A stretch of 64,000 nucleotides of DNA from contig NC_085140.1 in NCBI RefSeq assembly GCF_024139115.2, forward strand, positions 101,878,988 through 101,942,987. The letters are read 5' to 3'. The notes under the pieces were generated by a model. The model did not search any database and was not told the DNA's origin. It worked only from the letters and a program-made list of their open reading frames with translations. Made by a program: the position numbers and the translations under genes. How positions within the stretch are numbered: the stretch's first letter is position 1; the number at the start of each line of letters is the position of its first letter. The stretch comes from Armigeres subalbatus (taxonomy: Eukaryota; Arthropoda; Insecta; Diptera; Culicidae). This document shows, piece by piece, positions 53,136 through 63,420 of the stretch.

Positions 53136-53765
53136 TCAAGATTTATCTTCCGGCTTGGAAACCAACTTGATAACAATTTTCTTCTCTTCATTGGCTTCTT
53201 GTGGTCCACCGGATTTTACGCCACCGTTATCTGCCTTTCCACCGAGGGGACATTTTTCGACACCACGTCCCAACGAACGTCCTTCACGCATGCTGCAAAC
53301 CTTGTCCTCCAGACCCTTAAGCCCCTCAATCATCAACGATCCCATCTGCTGGTAGCGTTTTTGATAAAAGAACTCCTTAACCACCCGAACCATCCGACAG
53401 TACTGCTGGAATGCCAAATCCAGTTTCTCCCGTAGTCTGTACTTTTCGGCCATTTTTAGTCCCTGGTCGCGAACATTTGCTAGACGTTGAGTCCATGAAC
53501 CCGCAGATGTCGACGAACCGGGACCAGAGTTCGGATCAGCACCCGTTGAACAGGACCGGGGTGACCCTCCTTGGGATAGCATTCGGGGTGTCAGCTTGTC
53601 TAGGTTGGGCTGCAAAGCGGTCCAAACTTCTCGGTAGAACCATTTCATTTCCGGCGGAGGCGTCGGTGGAGGCATCATCGGTTTGGCGTAAGTTCCAAAG
53701 CAGTGGCGCTGAATGCTTCCGAGGAGCAAGGGACGAGTGATGGGTAGGACGGAACGGGCTAACAT
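53136..53765 (-). CDS. Unknown protein, mitochondrial-type N-terminus
   Basis: A single-exon frame of 209 aa. I chose the ATG at 53765 because the eight codons upstream begin with TTG, not ATG. The first ~29 residues have Arg, His and Lys but no acidic residue, interspersed with hydrophobics (MLARSVLPITRPLLLGSIQR), as in a mitochondrial presequence. Then come a Pro-rich stretch (about 30-38), an aromatic segment (KWFYREVWTALQPNLDKLTP), a low-complexity Ser/Gly part, a long amphipathic helix region (about 90-150) with EKLDLAFQQYCRMVRVVKEF, and a Gly/Lys-rich tail. I do not recognise the family. It is likely real: it has balanced composition, no repeat similarity, and a poly(A) signal. It lies about 1.27 kb downstream of foi on the same strand. 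Confidence 0.7.
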   Translation of the reverse strand: MLARSVLPITRPLLLGSIQRHCFGTYAKPMMPPPTPPPEMKWFYREVWTALQPNLDKLTPRMLSQGGSPRSCSTGADPNSGPGSSTSAGSWTQRLANVRDQGLKMAEKYRLREKLDLAFQQYCRMVRVVKEFFYQKRYQQMGSLMIEGLKGLEDKVCSMREGRSLGRGVEKCPLGGKADNGGVKSGGPQEANEEKKIVIKLVSKPEDKS

Positions 53766-55029
53766 GAGGATTGGCACGCTCCGGAACAAACGTGATTTTT
53801 ATTCACCGCGAGATTTGTATCGAAATGAAGCATTGACTGACAGCGGATGTTTTGAATTCATGGAATGCTATGATCGATTAGCAAAATATAACATCTTTAG
53901 TCAATTATTAATTAAAATTATTAATATTTAGTAAATTTAGCCAATGCTGAATAAATAAATTCCAAATACGAGAAAAAATTCCTCTGCATGTCATTTGGGT
54001 TGCTCAAACGTGAATTTTCGGATTAAAAACGACTCTACCAAAATTTAATCCTACTTACGAATGTATTTTTTTTTATTACGGCTGTGCTCTTACTTAAGTA
54101 AATCAGCTGATGATACACAAGTTAGTGTAGACTGAATGGAGATAAGTTAACTTCATCTCGAAATGAGACGATGTATTATTTTATTCGTGTCGTCTATGAC
54201 CTACAACCCTAATACTTAGCATAGTTAACACAATTTGCAAAAAAAAGGTCACTAAAATTTGTTACGTACCTACTTAAAATCTACACAAACAACGCAGTGC
54301 GACAGAATGAAATTAGACTGAGAAAGGTTGCATCTTTCCTTTTTTATAAATGCTGGTGATCTCTACGTAAAAGTATAAAACTATCGACTACTAAACTCCG
54401 ATTGATCGTGGAAACTGAACTGTATGAGAATTGCAAAAGTGTAAAGAGATACTACATCTCTTCACTTGGAACAGTAAGTACACTGTTTTAAAGAGATGTT
54501 GAGCGAGGATGGTGCGAATGACTTTGAAAATGTTCTTTTCCAGCTTAAAATCGCTTTGTACCTAGGTGTAAAACTGTAAACCAAATCAATTACATTATTA
54601 GGGGCCATAGAAAATGAACTAAAATTATAGTAAAACGTGCTAATTGCTAGAAATTAGGATAAAATTTTTGGTTAATTTAGAAAAAAAAGTAAAATCTTAG
54701 AAAACTGATAAGCCGCATCTAATACTTTTTGCTTACTTGACGTCAAAACTGAAATTCGTTACACACGTATTCGTTCTATGTACATACAACTCCGTAGAAA
54801 ATGTCGATCCTTTATCCAAAAGGACCGTTTTCTTCATAATCCGCAAAAGTGTTATCGAAGTCAAACACGCATTCATAATCTATTAATTCTCCGGCGAAAG
54901 AATAACTGCGCTCTTGATCCGGCTTCGGCGCAGAAGCATCCGTGTACCACAACGCTACTGCGGACTGCAATCAATAGTGAAGATGGAGCGCCACTATGTC
55001 CTATAGTGGGTTTAGCAACGTGAGTGCAT
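53766..55029. other. Intergenic and presumed foi 3' UTR
   Basis: No transposon or gene is seen. The part next to 55030 must include the 3' untranslated region of foi; minus-strand AATAAA candidates lie near 54069 and 54178. Confidence 0.35.
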
Positions 55030-55179
55030 TTAATCAACGAACAGTTCTTTGAGATCGTGCTCGTACATTGCAATCAGAAGCATGATGCCGAAACCGGATG
55101 TCATGCCGAAGAACTGCAACAGGAACTCGGAAGTTTTACAACGGTCCTCCGTACCGTGGGCGGACGTCAACTCGGGAAT
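55030..55179 (-). CDS. foi: foi exon 3 (C-terminal helix)
   Basis: CGTTCCTTTCCAG precedes IPELTSAHGTEDRC, then FLLQFFGMTSGFGIMLLIAM and YEHDLKELFVD then TAA. The M-PEL and EHDL blocks are the usual end of LIV-1 ZIPs. It lies 3.9 kb from exon 2 across the satellite. Confidence 0.88.
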   Translation of the reverse strand: MPELTSAHGTEDRCKTSEFLLQFFGMTSGFGIMLLIAMYEHDLKELFVD

Positions 55180-58100
55180 CTGGAAAGGAACGAAAATGTT
55201 ATGTTATTCATTTCTGCTATCCATTCTACAAATTTGGGAAATTTAAGGCATTTTTCTATGTTAATTACGTCCTTACGGCCATTAAAGAAAGGAAGGATTG
55301 TTAGTTCGACTATCATTGTTACTAGAGACCGAATATATCCTGAAGTAGCGTATCTCAACCTGTGGCACATGTACCCCTGGGGGTGCCTTCGCTGGCCCCA
55401 GGGGGTACCTCGGACAAAAGTGCGTAAAGGCGGAGGCTCGGAAGCTTTCTTACAAGAGGTCCGGAAGCCTTCCTTCAGGAGGCTTAGGAGTCGTACACTA
55501 ATTACGTAAGCAGTAATGGGGGGAGAGGGTGTTGAAAAACCCAAAAAAATGCTTACGTAATTAGTGTACGGCCCCTTAGAAGCATCCTTCCAAAAGGCTC
55601 GGAAACCTCCTTTCAAGAGGCTCGGAAACCTCCTTTCAAGAGGCTCGGAAGCCTCCTTTCAAGAGGCTCGGAAGTCTCCTTTCAAGAGGCTCGGAAGCCT
55701 CCTTTCAAGAGGCTCGGAAGCCTCCTTTCAAGAGGGTCGGAAGCCTCCTTTCAAGAGGCTCGGAAGCCTCCTTTCAAGAGGCTCGGAAGCCTCCTTTCAA
55801 TAGGCTCGGAAGGCTCGGAAGCTTCCTACAAAGAGGCTCGGAAGCCTTCTCCCAAGTGGCTCCGAAGCCTCCTTCCACGTGGCTCGGAAGCCTCCTTTTA
55901 AGAGGCTCGGAAGCCTCCTTTCAAGAGGCTCGGAAGCCTCCTTTCAGAGCTCAGAGCCTCCTTTCAAGAGCTCAAGCCTTCTTTCAAGAGGCCTCAAGCC
56001 TCCTTTCAAGAGGCTCAGAAGCCTCCTTTCAAGAGGCTCAGAAGCCTCCTTTCAAGAGAGCTCAGAAGCCTCCTTTCAAGAAGCTCAGGAAGCCTACTTT
56101 CAAGAGGCTATGAAGCATCCTTTCAAGAGACTGAAAGCCTCCTTTCAAGAAGCTCAGAAGCGTCCTTTCAAGAGGCTCGGAAGCCTCCTTTCAAGAGGCT
56201 CGGAAGCCTCCTTTCAATAGGCTCGGAAGGCTCGGAAGCTTCCTACAAAGAGGCTCGGAAGCCTTCTCCCAAGTGGCTCCGAAGCCTCCTTCCACGTGGC
56301 TCGGAAGCCTCCTTTTAAGAGGCTCGGAAGCCTCCTTTCAAGAGGCTCGGAAGCCTCCTTTCAAGAGGCTCGGAAGCCTCCTTTCAAGAGGCTCGGAAGC
56401 CTCCTTTCAAGAGGCTCGGAAGCCTCCTTTCAAGAGGCTCAGAAGCCTCCTTTCAAGAGGCTCAGAAGCCTCCTTTCAAGAGGCTCAGAAGCCTCCTTTC
56501 AAGAGCTCAAAGCCTCCTTTCAAGAGGCTGGAAGCCTCCTTTCAAGAGGCTCAGGAAGCCTCCGTTCAAGAGGCTCAGAAGCCTCCTTTCAAGAGGCTCA
56601 GAGCCTCCTTTCAAGAGGCTCAGAAGCCTCCTTTCAAGAGGCTCAGAAGCCTCCTTTCAAGAGGATCGGAAGCCTCCTTTCAAGAGGCTCAGGAAGCCTC
56701 CTTTCAAGAGGCTCAGAAGCCTCCTTTCAAGAGGCTCAGGAAGCCTCCTTTCAAGAGGCTCAGGAAGCCTCCTTTCAAGAGGCTCAGAAGCCTCCTTTCA
56801 AGAGGCTCAAGCCTCCTTTCAAGAGGCTCAGAAGCCTCCTTTCAAGAGGCTCAGAAGCCTCCTTTCAAGAGGCTCAAGCCTCCTTTCAAGAGGCTCAGGA
56901 AGCCTCCTTTCAAGAGGCTCAGAAGCCTCCTTTCAAGAGGCTCAGAGCCTCCTTTCAAGAGGCTCAGGCCTCCTTTCAAGAGGCTCAAAGCCTCCTTTCA
57001 AGAGGCTCAAGCCTCCTTTCAAGAGGCTCAGAAGCCTCCTTTCAAGAGGCTCAGAAGCCTCCTTTCAAGAAGCTCAGAGCCTCCTTTCAAGAGGCTCAGA
57101 AGCCTCCTTTCAAGAGGCTCCAGGAAGCCTCCTTTCAAGAGGCTCAGGAAGCCTCCTTTCAAGAGGCTCAGAGCCTCCTTTCAAGAGGCTCAAGGCCTCC
57201 TTTCAAGAGGCTCAGAAGCCTCCTTTCAGAGAGCTCAGGCCTCCTTTCAAGAGGCTCAGAAGCCTCCTTTAAAGAGGCTCAAAAGCCTCCTTCCAAGAAG
57301 CTCAAAAGCCTCCTTTCAAGAGACTCGAAAGCCTCCTTTCAAGAGGCTCAGGCCTCCTTTCAAGAGGCTCAGGAAGCCTCCTTTCAAGAGGCTCAGAGCC
57401 TCCTTTCAAGAGGCTCAGAAGCCTCCTTTCAAGAGGCTCAGAGCCTCCTTTCAAGAGGCTCAGGAAGCCTCCTTTCAAGAGGCTCAGGAAGCCTCCTTTC
57501 AAGAGGCTCAGAGCCTTCTTTCAAGAGGCTCAGGAAGCCTTCTTTCAAGAGGCTCAGAGCCTCCTTTAAAGAGGCTCAGAAGCCTCCTTTCAATAGGCTC
57601 AGAAGCCTCCTTTCAAGAGGCTCAGAGCCTCCTTTCAAGAGGCTCAGAAGCCTCCTTTCAAGAGGCTCAGGCCTCCTTTCAAGAGGCTCAGAAGCCTCCT
57701 TTCAAGAGGCTCAGAAGCCTCCTTTCAAGAGGCTCAGAAGCCTCCTTTCAAGAGGCTCAGAAGCCTCCTTTCAAGAGGCTCAGAAGCCTCCTTTCAAGAG
57801 GCTCAGAAGCCTTCTTTCAAGAGGCTCAGAAACCTTCTTTCAAGAGGCTCAGAAGCCTCCTTTCATAAGGCTCAAAAGCCTCCTTTCAATAGGCTTGGAA
57901 GCCTCCTTTAAAGAGGCTCGGAAGCCTCCTTTCAAACGGCTCAGAAGCCTCCTTTCAAGAGACCCGGAGGCTTCCTTTCAAGAGGCTCGGAAGCCTCCTT
58001 TCAAACGGCTCAGAAGCCTCCTTTCAAGAGGCCCGGAGGCCTCCTTTCAAAAGGCTCAGAAGCCTCCTTTCAAGAGACTCGGAAGCCACCTTTCAAGAGG

Positions 58101-61100
58101 CTCGGAAGCCACCTTTCAAGAGGCTCGGAAGCCTCCTTTCAAGAGGCTCGGAAGCCTCCTTTCAAGAGGCTCGGAGGCCTCTTTTCAAGAGACTCGGAAG
58201 CCTCCTTTCAAGAGGCTCGGAAGCCTCCTTTCAAGAGGCTCGGAAGCCTCCTTTCAAGAGGCTCGGAAGCCTCCTTTCAAGAGGCTCGGGAGCCTCCTTT
58301 CAAGAGGGTCGGAAGCCTCCTTTCAAGAGGCTCGGAAGCCTCCTTTCAAGAGGCTCGGAAGCCTCCTTTCAAGAGGTTCGGAAGCCACCTTTCAAGAGGC
58401 TCGGAAGCCTCCGTTCAAGAGGCTCGGAAACCTCCTTTCTAGAGGCTCGGAAGCCTCCTTTCTAGAAGCTCGGAAGCCTCCTTTCTAGAGGCTCGGAAGC
58501 CTCCTTTCTAGAGGCTCGGAAGCCTTCTTTCAAGAGGCTCGGAAGCCTCCTTTCAAGAGGCTCGGAAGCTTCCTTTCAAGAGGCTCGGAAGCTTCCTTTC
58601 AAGAGGCTCGGATGCCTCCTTTCAAGAGGCTCGGAAGCCTCCTTTCAAGAGGCTCGGAAGCCTCCTTTCAAGAGGCTCGGAAGCCTCCTTCCAATAGGCA
58701 TGGAAGCCTCCTTCCAAGAAGCTCGGAAGCCTCCTTCCAAGAGGCCCGGAAGCTTCCTTCCATGAGGCTCGGAAGCATCCTTCCAAGAGGTTCGGAAGCA
58801 TCATTCCAAGAGGCTTTTTTCCAGAGGTTCGGAAGTCTCTTTTAGAGGCTCGGAAGCCTGGCTGCATGACCTCGGAAGTCTCTGTTCAAGAGGCTAGTAA
58901 GCCTCCAAAAGTATTTAAAGTTTTATAGGATGCTAAAAAATAAACTTAACTGGGACTCAAAAAAAATTCCCACAGCTTTCTGGAGAGGTCCGTTTTTCAT
59001 ATATCTCATGAGTTATGCTTATTTTCATTTACAGCGAAAAAATAGAAACCCCTGATTTAAAAACGCCAGTAAACCAATAAACCAACATCCAACTTACCAT
59101 GTCCACCAGTGCAATGTACAGGAACAGTCCAGCCGCCACGGAAAACACCCAGGCCGAAGCCTCCGGTTGATGCCCAATCACGATGCCGATTATAACGCCA
59201 ATAAAGCTCAGAATCGATGACAGCAAGTTGTAGTACACGGCATCCCGGGCGGACATGCCCGCCTTCAGCAGCACCGCAAAATCTCCCAGCTCGTGCGGAA
59301 GTTCGTGACAAAAGACGGCAATGGCCGTCGAGAACCCGCCGGCAATGTTGTTCGCGAACGCCGCTCCGATGGTCATACCGTCGGTGAAGTTGTGCAGCCC
59401 GTCGCCCATGATGACCATCCAGGCTACCGCAGACAGCGATCCCGGCGGCGAATGAACATGACCGTGCATGTGGGTGTGTCCGTGGTGCTTCGTTTCATGC
59501 TCCCGCAAGATGATGGTGTAGTTTTCGGCTTGCATCTTCGGCTTAGTGGATTCACTTTCGATCGATGCATCGTCCAAATTGGTGGAAACCGTGTTATTGT
59601 CCTGGTTGGTGGAATCGTCCTTGGAACTGATGTGATGGAGACTGACGTAATCTCCGGTGTGCTCTCCGCCATGATCAACGGCGCTATGGTTGTTAGCACA
59701 CTTGGCCGATGCGTTGTTGTGATTGTTGTGGAGATGGTTCTCCATGTGGTTGTGCTCGTGATGATCGTCCTTGGTTTCCGTTGCGATCTCATCGTAGCAA
59801 TAGGGATAGGAACTGTACTTGTGTTTGCACTGCTTTTCGCCACTGCCGGCTATTTGCAACGAGCTGGACTCGGGTTCACGCATCACCCTCACCCGCGAAG
59901 AAGGTTTGTCCTTCTTTTCCTGGTGTTTGTACCATTCAGCTACGACTGTCAGGAAGCGCTCCATAAAGTAGAAGAAAACGATTCCCCCCACGGCAGCCAG
60001 TCCCTTGAACATCATTTCGTCGTGGGAATTTTTCATCGTTGTAGCCATCATGGCGTGGGGGAGTAAGTGAAGCAGAGCGTCCCCGCAAAGTGTCCCCACA
60101 GCCAGTGCCACTAGAAACTGTATCGCATGCTGGTAGAAATGCTTATCCATGCAAGGTATCACAGCCACGCCCAGCAAACCACATAAACTAACACCCAGCA
60201 CTGCCAGCGTGGAGTAGATCCAAACCGACAATTCGATCGTGCTGTCACCCTGCTCACCAACGTGTTCCTTTGAGGGATACAGCGATGCTTCGGTGGCCAA
60301 ACTGGCCAGCTCCGGAACCACGGTCGGGTCGATACATCCGGCTCGCTGTCGTGACGTTTTCGAGGCAAGTTGTGCCAAAAGAATCGGACAGATGTTGAAC
60401 AGATCATCCCGATCCAGCCGGATTGACGCCTTCAACCGATCTAGTTCGCTCGTGATGCTACCGTTACTACTCCCATTAGATTTCGTGGAAGGTGTCCTTT
60501 CACTAGGAACAGTGCTATTACTACTGCTACCACCGACACTGACGGTGGTATTGGATTTGTTACTACTGCTGCTACTGGTATTGGTGCTAGCCGCACTATC
60601 ATAATTGTTTTGAGAGAGTCTTTCCGCTGGTCCCGTCGTGGCCATTGCCAGTGGTTTGGGGATTGCTATCCGCTTAACAAATGCGACACTGTTGATGCAC
60701 TGAAAACAGAAGGCATTTTTTGATTATTTCATCAATAGATAAAAAAAATGTTTATATTGATTCAAGCTGCTAAGAATTAAACTTACCGCATCATCACTAT
60801 CTGCGTCCCGATCGTGGGCTGACGAAGTCACTAAACTGCTACTGCTACCACTTCCACCAATCCGTTCCGTCACCAATCGGTACATGTTCAACCGCTTCAT
60901 CATGTTCTCGAATCCTGCCACATCCATCGTCATGGATGTGGGATCACCAAACTCCTTAAATATGGACACCATAAATGTGTCCAACTTATCGCGAACCTCC
61001 GCCGTCCGATCATCATCCTCGTCATCATGATCGTGATCGTGTCCACCACCATGATGGTGATGGTCGTGATCGTGGGTATGTCGCTTCACCAAGTGCACCT

Positions 61101-61278
61101 TTCCTGGCGCAACGGTATCCGGCCTGCGGAAGATGGAATTCATCGCTGCTACTGTCGAAAATGTGCTACCACCCGATAGCCGGGGTTCCGACCCGGAATC
61201 GGCATCGTGCTGCTTGCAGGGTAGATGATCGGCACACAGTAAGCACACGACACACACCGCCATGATGTGCCGTGCCAT
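55030..61278 (-). CDS. foi: LIV-1-type ZIP zinc transporter, three exons
   Basis: A zinc importer of the ZIP family, LIV-1 subfamily; best match from memory is Drosophila fear of intimacy. Spliced frame 61278-60787, 60699-59098, 55179-55030: 2244 nt, 747 aa, all junctions GT/AG. Order: signal peptide (about 1-20), a His/Asp-rich run (HDHDHHHH, HDHDHDDEDDD), Ser/Asn-rich linker, CPILLAQL (268-275, the CPALL-type motif), membrane helices near 322-347, 354-377 and 396-417, a His-rich cytosolic loop (HNHMENHLHNNHNN, HHGHTHMHGHVH), HNFTDG (600-605) and HELPHELGDF (629-638), the metal-transport helices, then the final helix and EHDLKELFVD. Family knowledge places it in the plasma or secretory membrane. 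The ATG at 61278 has an AAAATGG context; the upstream in-frame TTG was rejected. Confidence 0.85.
55371..55410. repeat. GC-rich hairpin
   Basis: GTACCCCTGGGGGTGCC pairs with GGCCCCAGGGGGTAC across a short loop, at the edge of the satellite in foi intron 2. It may be part of a dispersed repeat. Confidence 0.5.
55432..58875. repeat. 23-bp hairpin satellite in foi intron 2
   Basis: About 145 head-to-tail units of GGAAGCCTCCTTTCAAGAGG plus CTC. Two variants dominate different blocks: CGGAAGCC (55570-55930, 56160-56440, 57890-58800) and CAGAAGCC or shortened CAGAGCC (55990-56160, 56440-57890). On the foi-sense strand each unit reads GAGCCTC, TTGAAAG, GAGGCTT, a 7-bp stem with a 7-nt loop plus 2 spacer bases. 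Because 23 leaves remainder 2 on division by 3 and units lack stops, frames of 531 and 730 codons arise; they are artefacts. A block at 55793-55920 recurs at 56211-56338. Confidence 0.9.
55492..55570. mobile_element. 79-bp MITE in the satellite
   Basis: CGTACACTAATTACGTAAGC and its perfect inverse at the right surround a G-rich centre. It sits between satellite units, so it inserted into the array. TTAG occurs at both sides but not directly at the junctions. Confidence 0.65.
59098..60699 (-). CDS. foi: foi exon 2 (main transporter body)
   Basis: After TCTGTTTTCAG it opens CINSVAFVKRIA and holds CPILLAQL, the first membrane helices, the His-rich loop, HNFTDG and HELPHELGDF. It ends at ATG (Met of ALVDM) before a GTAAGT donor at 59097. 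Reading on gives VSWMLVYWF, unlike the family, so splicing is required. Confidence 0.9.
60787..61278 (-). CDS. foi: foi exon 1 (signal, His/Asp-rich)
   Basis: MARHIMAVCVVCLLCADHLP forms the signal peptide; the exon carries the His/Asp-rich run and FKEFGD. It ends GATGCG before a GTAAGT donor at 60786-60781. Confidence 0.85.
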
Positions 61279-61518
61279 TTTGCTGCCACCAACGGAACGA
61301 GCCAGACTGACGACTGCCGTCGCGGGGTGCTCTTTCTGATCCAAGTCGGCAGCAGTAAGGAATTTGTTACTTCTTGGCTGGCAGACTGCGAGGGGTCGTG
61401 CAAGCTGTTACACAGCGGGTTTCACTAGTGACGACTCCTACCAACTCTATCCTTCTGGAGAGTGAGTTGATGTTTCCATGGAGCTTCTATGATAGATGGT
61501 GTCGTAGAATAAGAATGT
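61279..61518 (-). promoter_or_regulatory. foi: foi 5' UTR exon with a uORF
   Basis: On the minus strand a strong acceptor (CTCTTTCCTTTTTTACAG) ends at 61519, so exon 1 probably starts at 61518 and an upstream non-coding exon is expected at higher coordinates. A 10-codon uORF lies at 61479-61447 (ATG in TCCATGG). Confidence 0.5.
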
Positions 61519-61812
61519 CTGTAAAAAAGGAAAGAGAGGAATAGTTTTATTAGATTTTTTGAAATTCTAATAACATTCTATTATACTTTATCATTCAGTA
61601 CATTAAGTGAACTTTATGATTTGATATCACATTCCAGTAAAATGTTTGTGCTGTGTAAATTGGCTGGAAAAGAGATTTTGTCCTAAAACTAGCAAACTTT
61701 CATTTTTTTTAATAAATTCAAGGGCATTTTACTTCATATTTTTCAATTTCTAACGAATTTAAAAGGTGAACCATAACCTGCTTCAAGATTTTTATTGACC
61801 GGAACCTTGGAG

Positions 61813-63420
61813 ATAGACGGAAGAGGGACGCATTATCCCAAGGGCAAGGCATCAAGTCGCTGTTTCTCCGGATGACTCCGAGGGAAGCAAGCGAATCCAC
61901 TCTGCAGTACAAGCAAACTGTAAAAAGCCTGAACGCTGTAAGTACAACGAGCTTCCACGGGCCCAACGAACTTATCTTTTTGGGCGCTAAGTCATATAAG
62001 CCGCTTTTAGGCACCCTGGGAACACCAACTCAGGTCATAAGTCCCAACAGATACAGCGTTCCTCCCCGGGTACTCCAATCCGGATGGTAAGACCTACCAC
62101 TACCAGCATTTTCCACAATTTTGGCCAGCTCGTCCCGCTTATGGACCCAAACGCCACCTTGGCCCGACCAATCAAGACTCCCCAACCCATCACAGCGCTC
62201 TGTTGGGAGTTCCAAATGGACTCCCAAAGCGCTCTCTTCCCCATCGATCAGAGATATCATCGCCCCTACCCGTGTCAGATTTGGAATCAAAGAATACTCC
62301 CGCTTCCTTTTCAACTCCTACGCTTCCACCGGAGGTCAATTTCTGCCTTCAGTGGAACCTCAATGGTTTCTGGAACAACTTTCCAAACCTAGAACTGTTG
62401 AGGAACAACAGTTTATCCTGGACCATTGCCTTCCAAGGGGTCAATCGTGTTTCCTCCGCTTCTTTGGATCGTTTCCTGCAAGGGAAATGAAAGGGGATAT
62501 GTAAGGTAGGGTCAAATATCCGGCACTCTGTTGCGATAGAGATGCTTTGGGAGGTCCTCTTTGATGTCTTCTAGATTAGCGACTCCGAGGAAGCATTCTC
62601 ATCGGTGTAGTGAATGTTTACCTCCCCAACGGAGCAATCTCCGTCAATAAGCAAAAGGTGAGTAGTATCATTAGCTCTTTCCTTCTCCCCTTGTGGGCGA
62701 CATAAATGCCCAACATCCGACTCAGGGTGGTATAGGATCTGATCCTCGTGGCGCCGCCTTACTCGAGACTTTCTAGGAGGCCGATCTCGTTCCCCTCAAT
62801 GATGGTACCCCTACCTTTTTCAATGGCCTCTTGGCCTCCGCAATTGATGTGACCATTGCCTTTTCTTCCCTGACCTCTACGGAAGTAACCACTACCCAAT
62901 CCAGGTCACTACGAATGCCCCTCCCTCCGCTGTCACTAAGAGGCCTCGATGGCGTTATGATGCCGCTGACTGGGAATCATTCGGTAGCAACATTCGATGC
63001 GCGATACAAAGAAGCACCCCGCTAACGCTCTTCGACTTCTCCAAGGTCGCCGTTGACGCCGCTGATTCTTCCATTCCTCAAACCAGTACTCGGCCTGAAA
63101 GAAGAGCTCTTCGTTGGTAGTCGGGTGAGACGCGTCGAGCCGTCAAAGTCAGGAGGAAGGCACTCCGAGGCTTCCCCCTGGACAGCCAAATAAGGCAAGG
63201 CCAACTACAAGCAAAACACTACGAATGTCGTACAATTATCCAAGACGCCAAAAGAAAGCAATGGGAGGACTTCCTTGACTCCATCTTGACTCCTTTAATC
63301 CGGCCCAACTCGCCGCCGAGCTATGAAGGAAAGTCAATGCACAAAACCGTACTTTCTCTGACCCGTCGTAGGTGGCCAATACTCTCGGGGAATGTTTTGC
63401 ATCACTGGAATCAGTAAGTG
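61813..63420 (+). pseudogene. Frameshifted LINE, endonuclease region
   Basis: Plus-strand pieces of a LINE ORF2: endonuclease start (62330-62490, LQWNLNGFWNNFPNLELL, IAFQGVNR), VNVYLPNGAISVNKQK-like sequence near 62610, SDPRGAALLETF and PLNDGTPTFFNGLLASAIDV (62735-62850), then linker residues (RRKALRGFPL-like, KAMGGLP) up to about 63300. At least four frame changes are needed, and no RT palm is seen. The clade may be I/LOA-like, but this is weak. Confidence 0.65.

Noticed and set aside
56296..58488. 730-codon frame as a repetitive protein gene
   Set aside because: It is entirely 23-bp satellite; all three frames give the same peptide, it is antisense in foi intron 2, and no promoter or start context supports it.
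55432..58875. CRISPR-like array
   Set aside because: Units are contiguous with no unique spacers, the genome is eukaryotic, and no cas-like gene is present.
59293..60066. 257-codon plus-strand frame over foi exon 2
   Set aside because: It is antisense to a conserved ZIP coding exon and has no recognisable domain.
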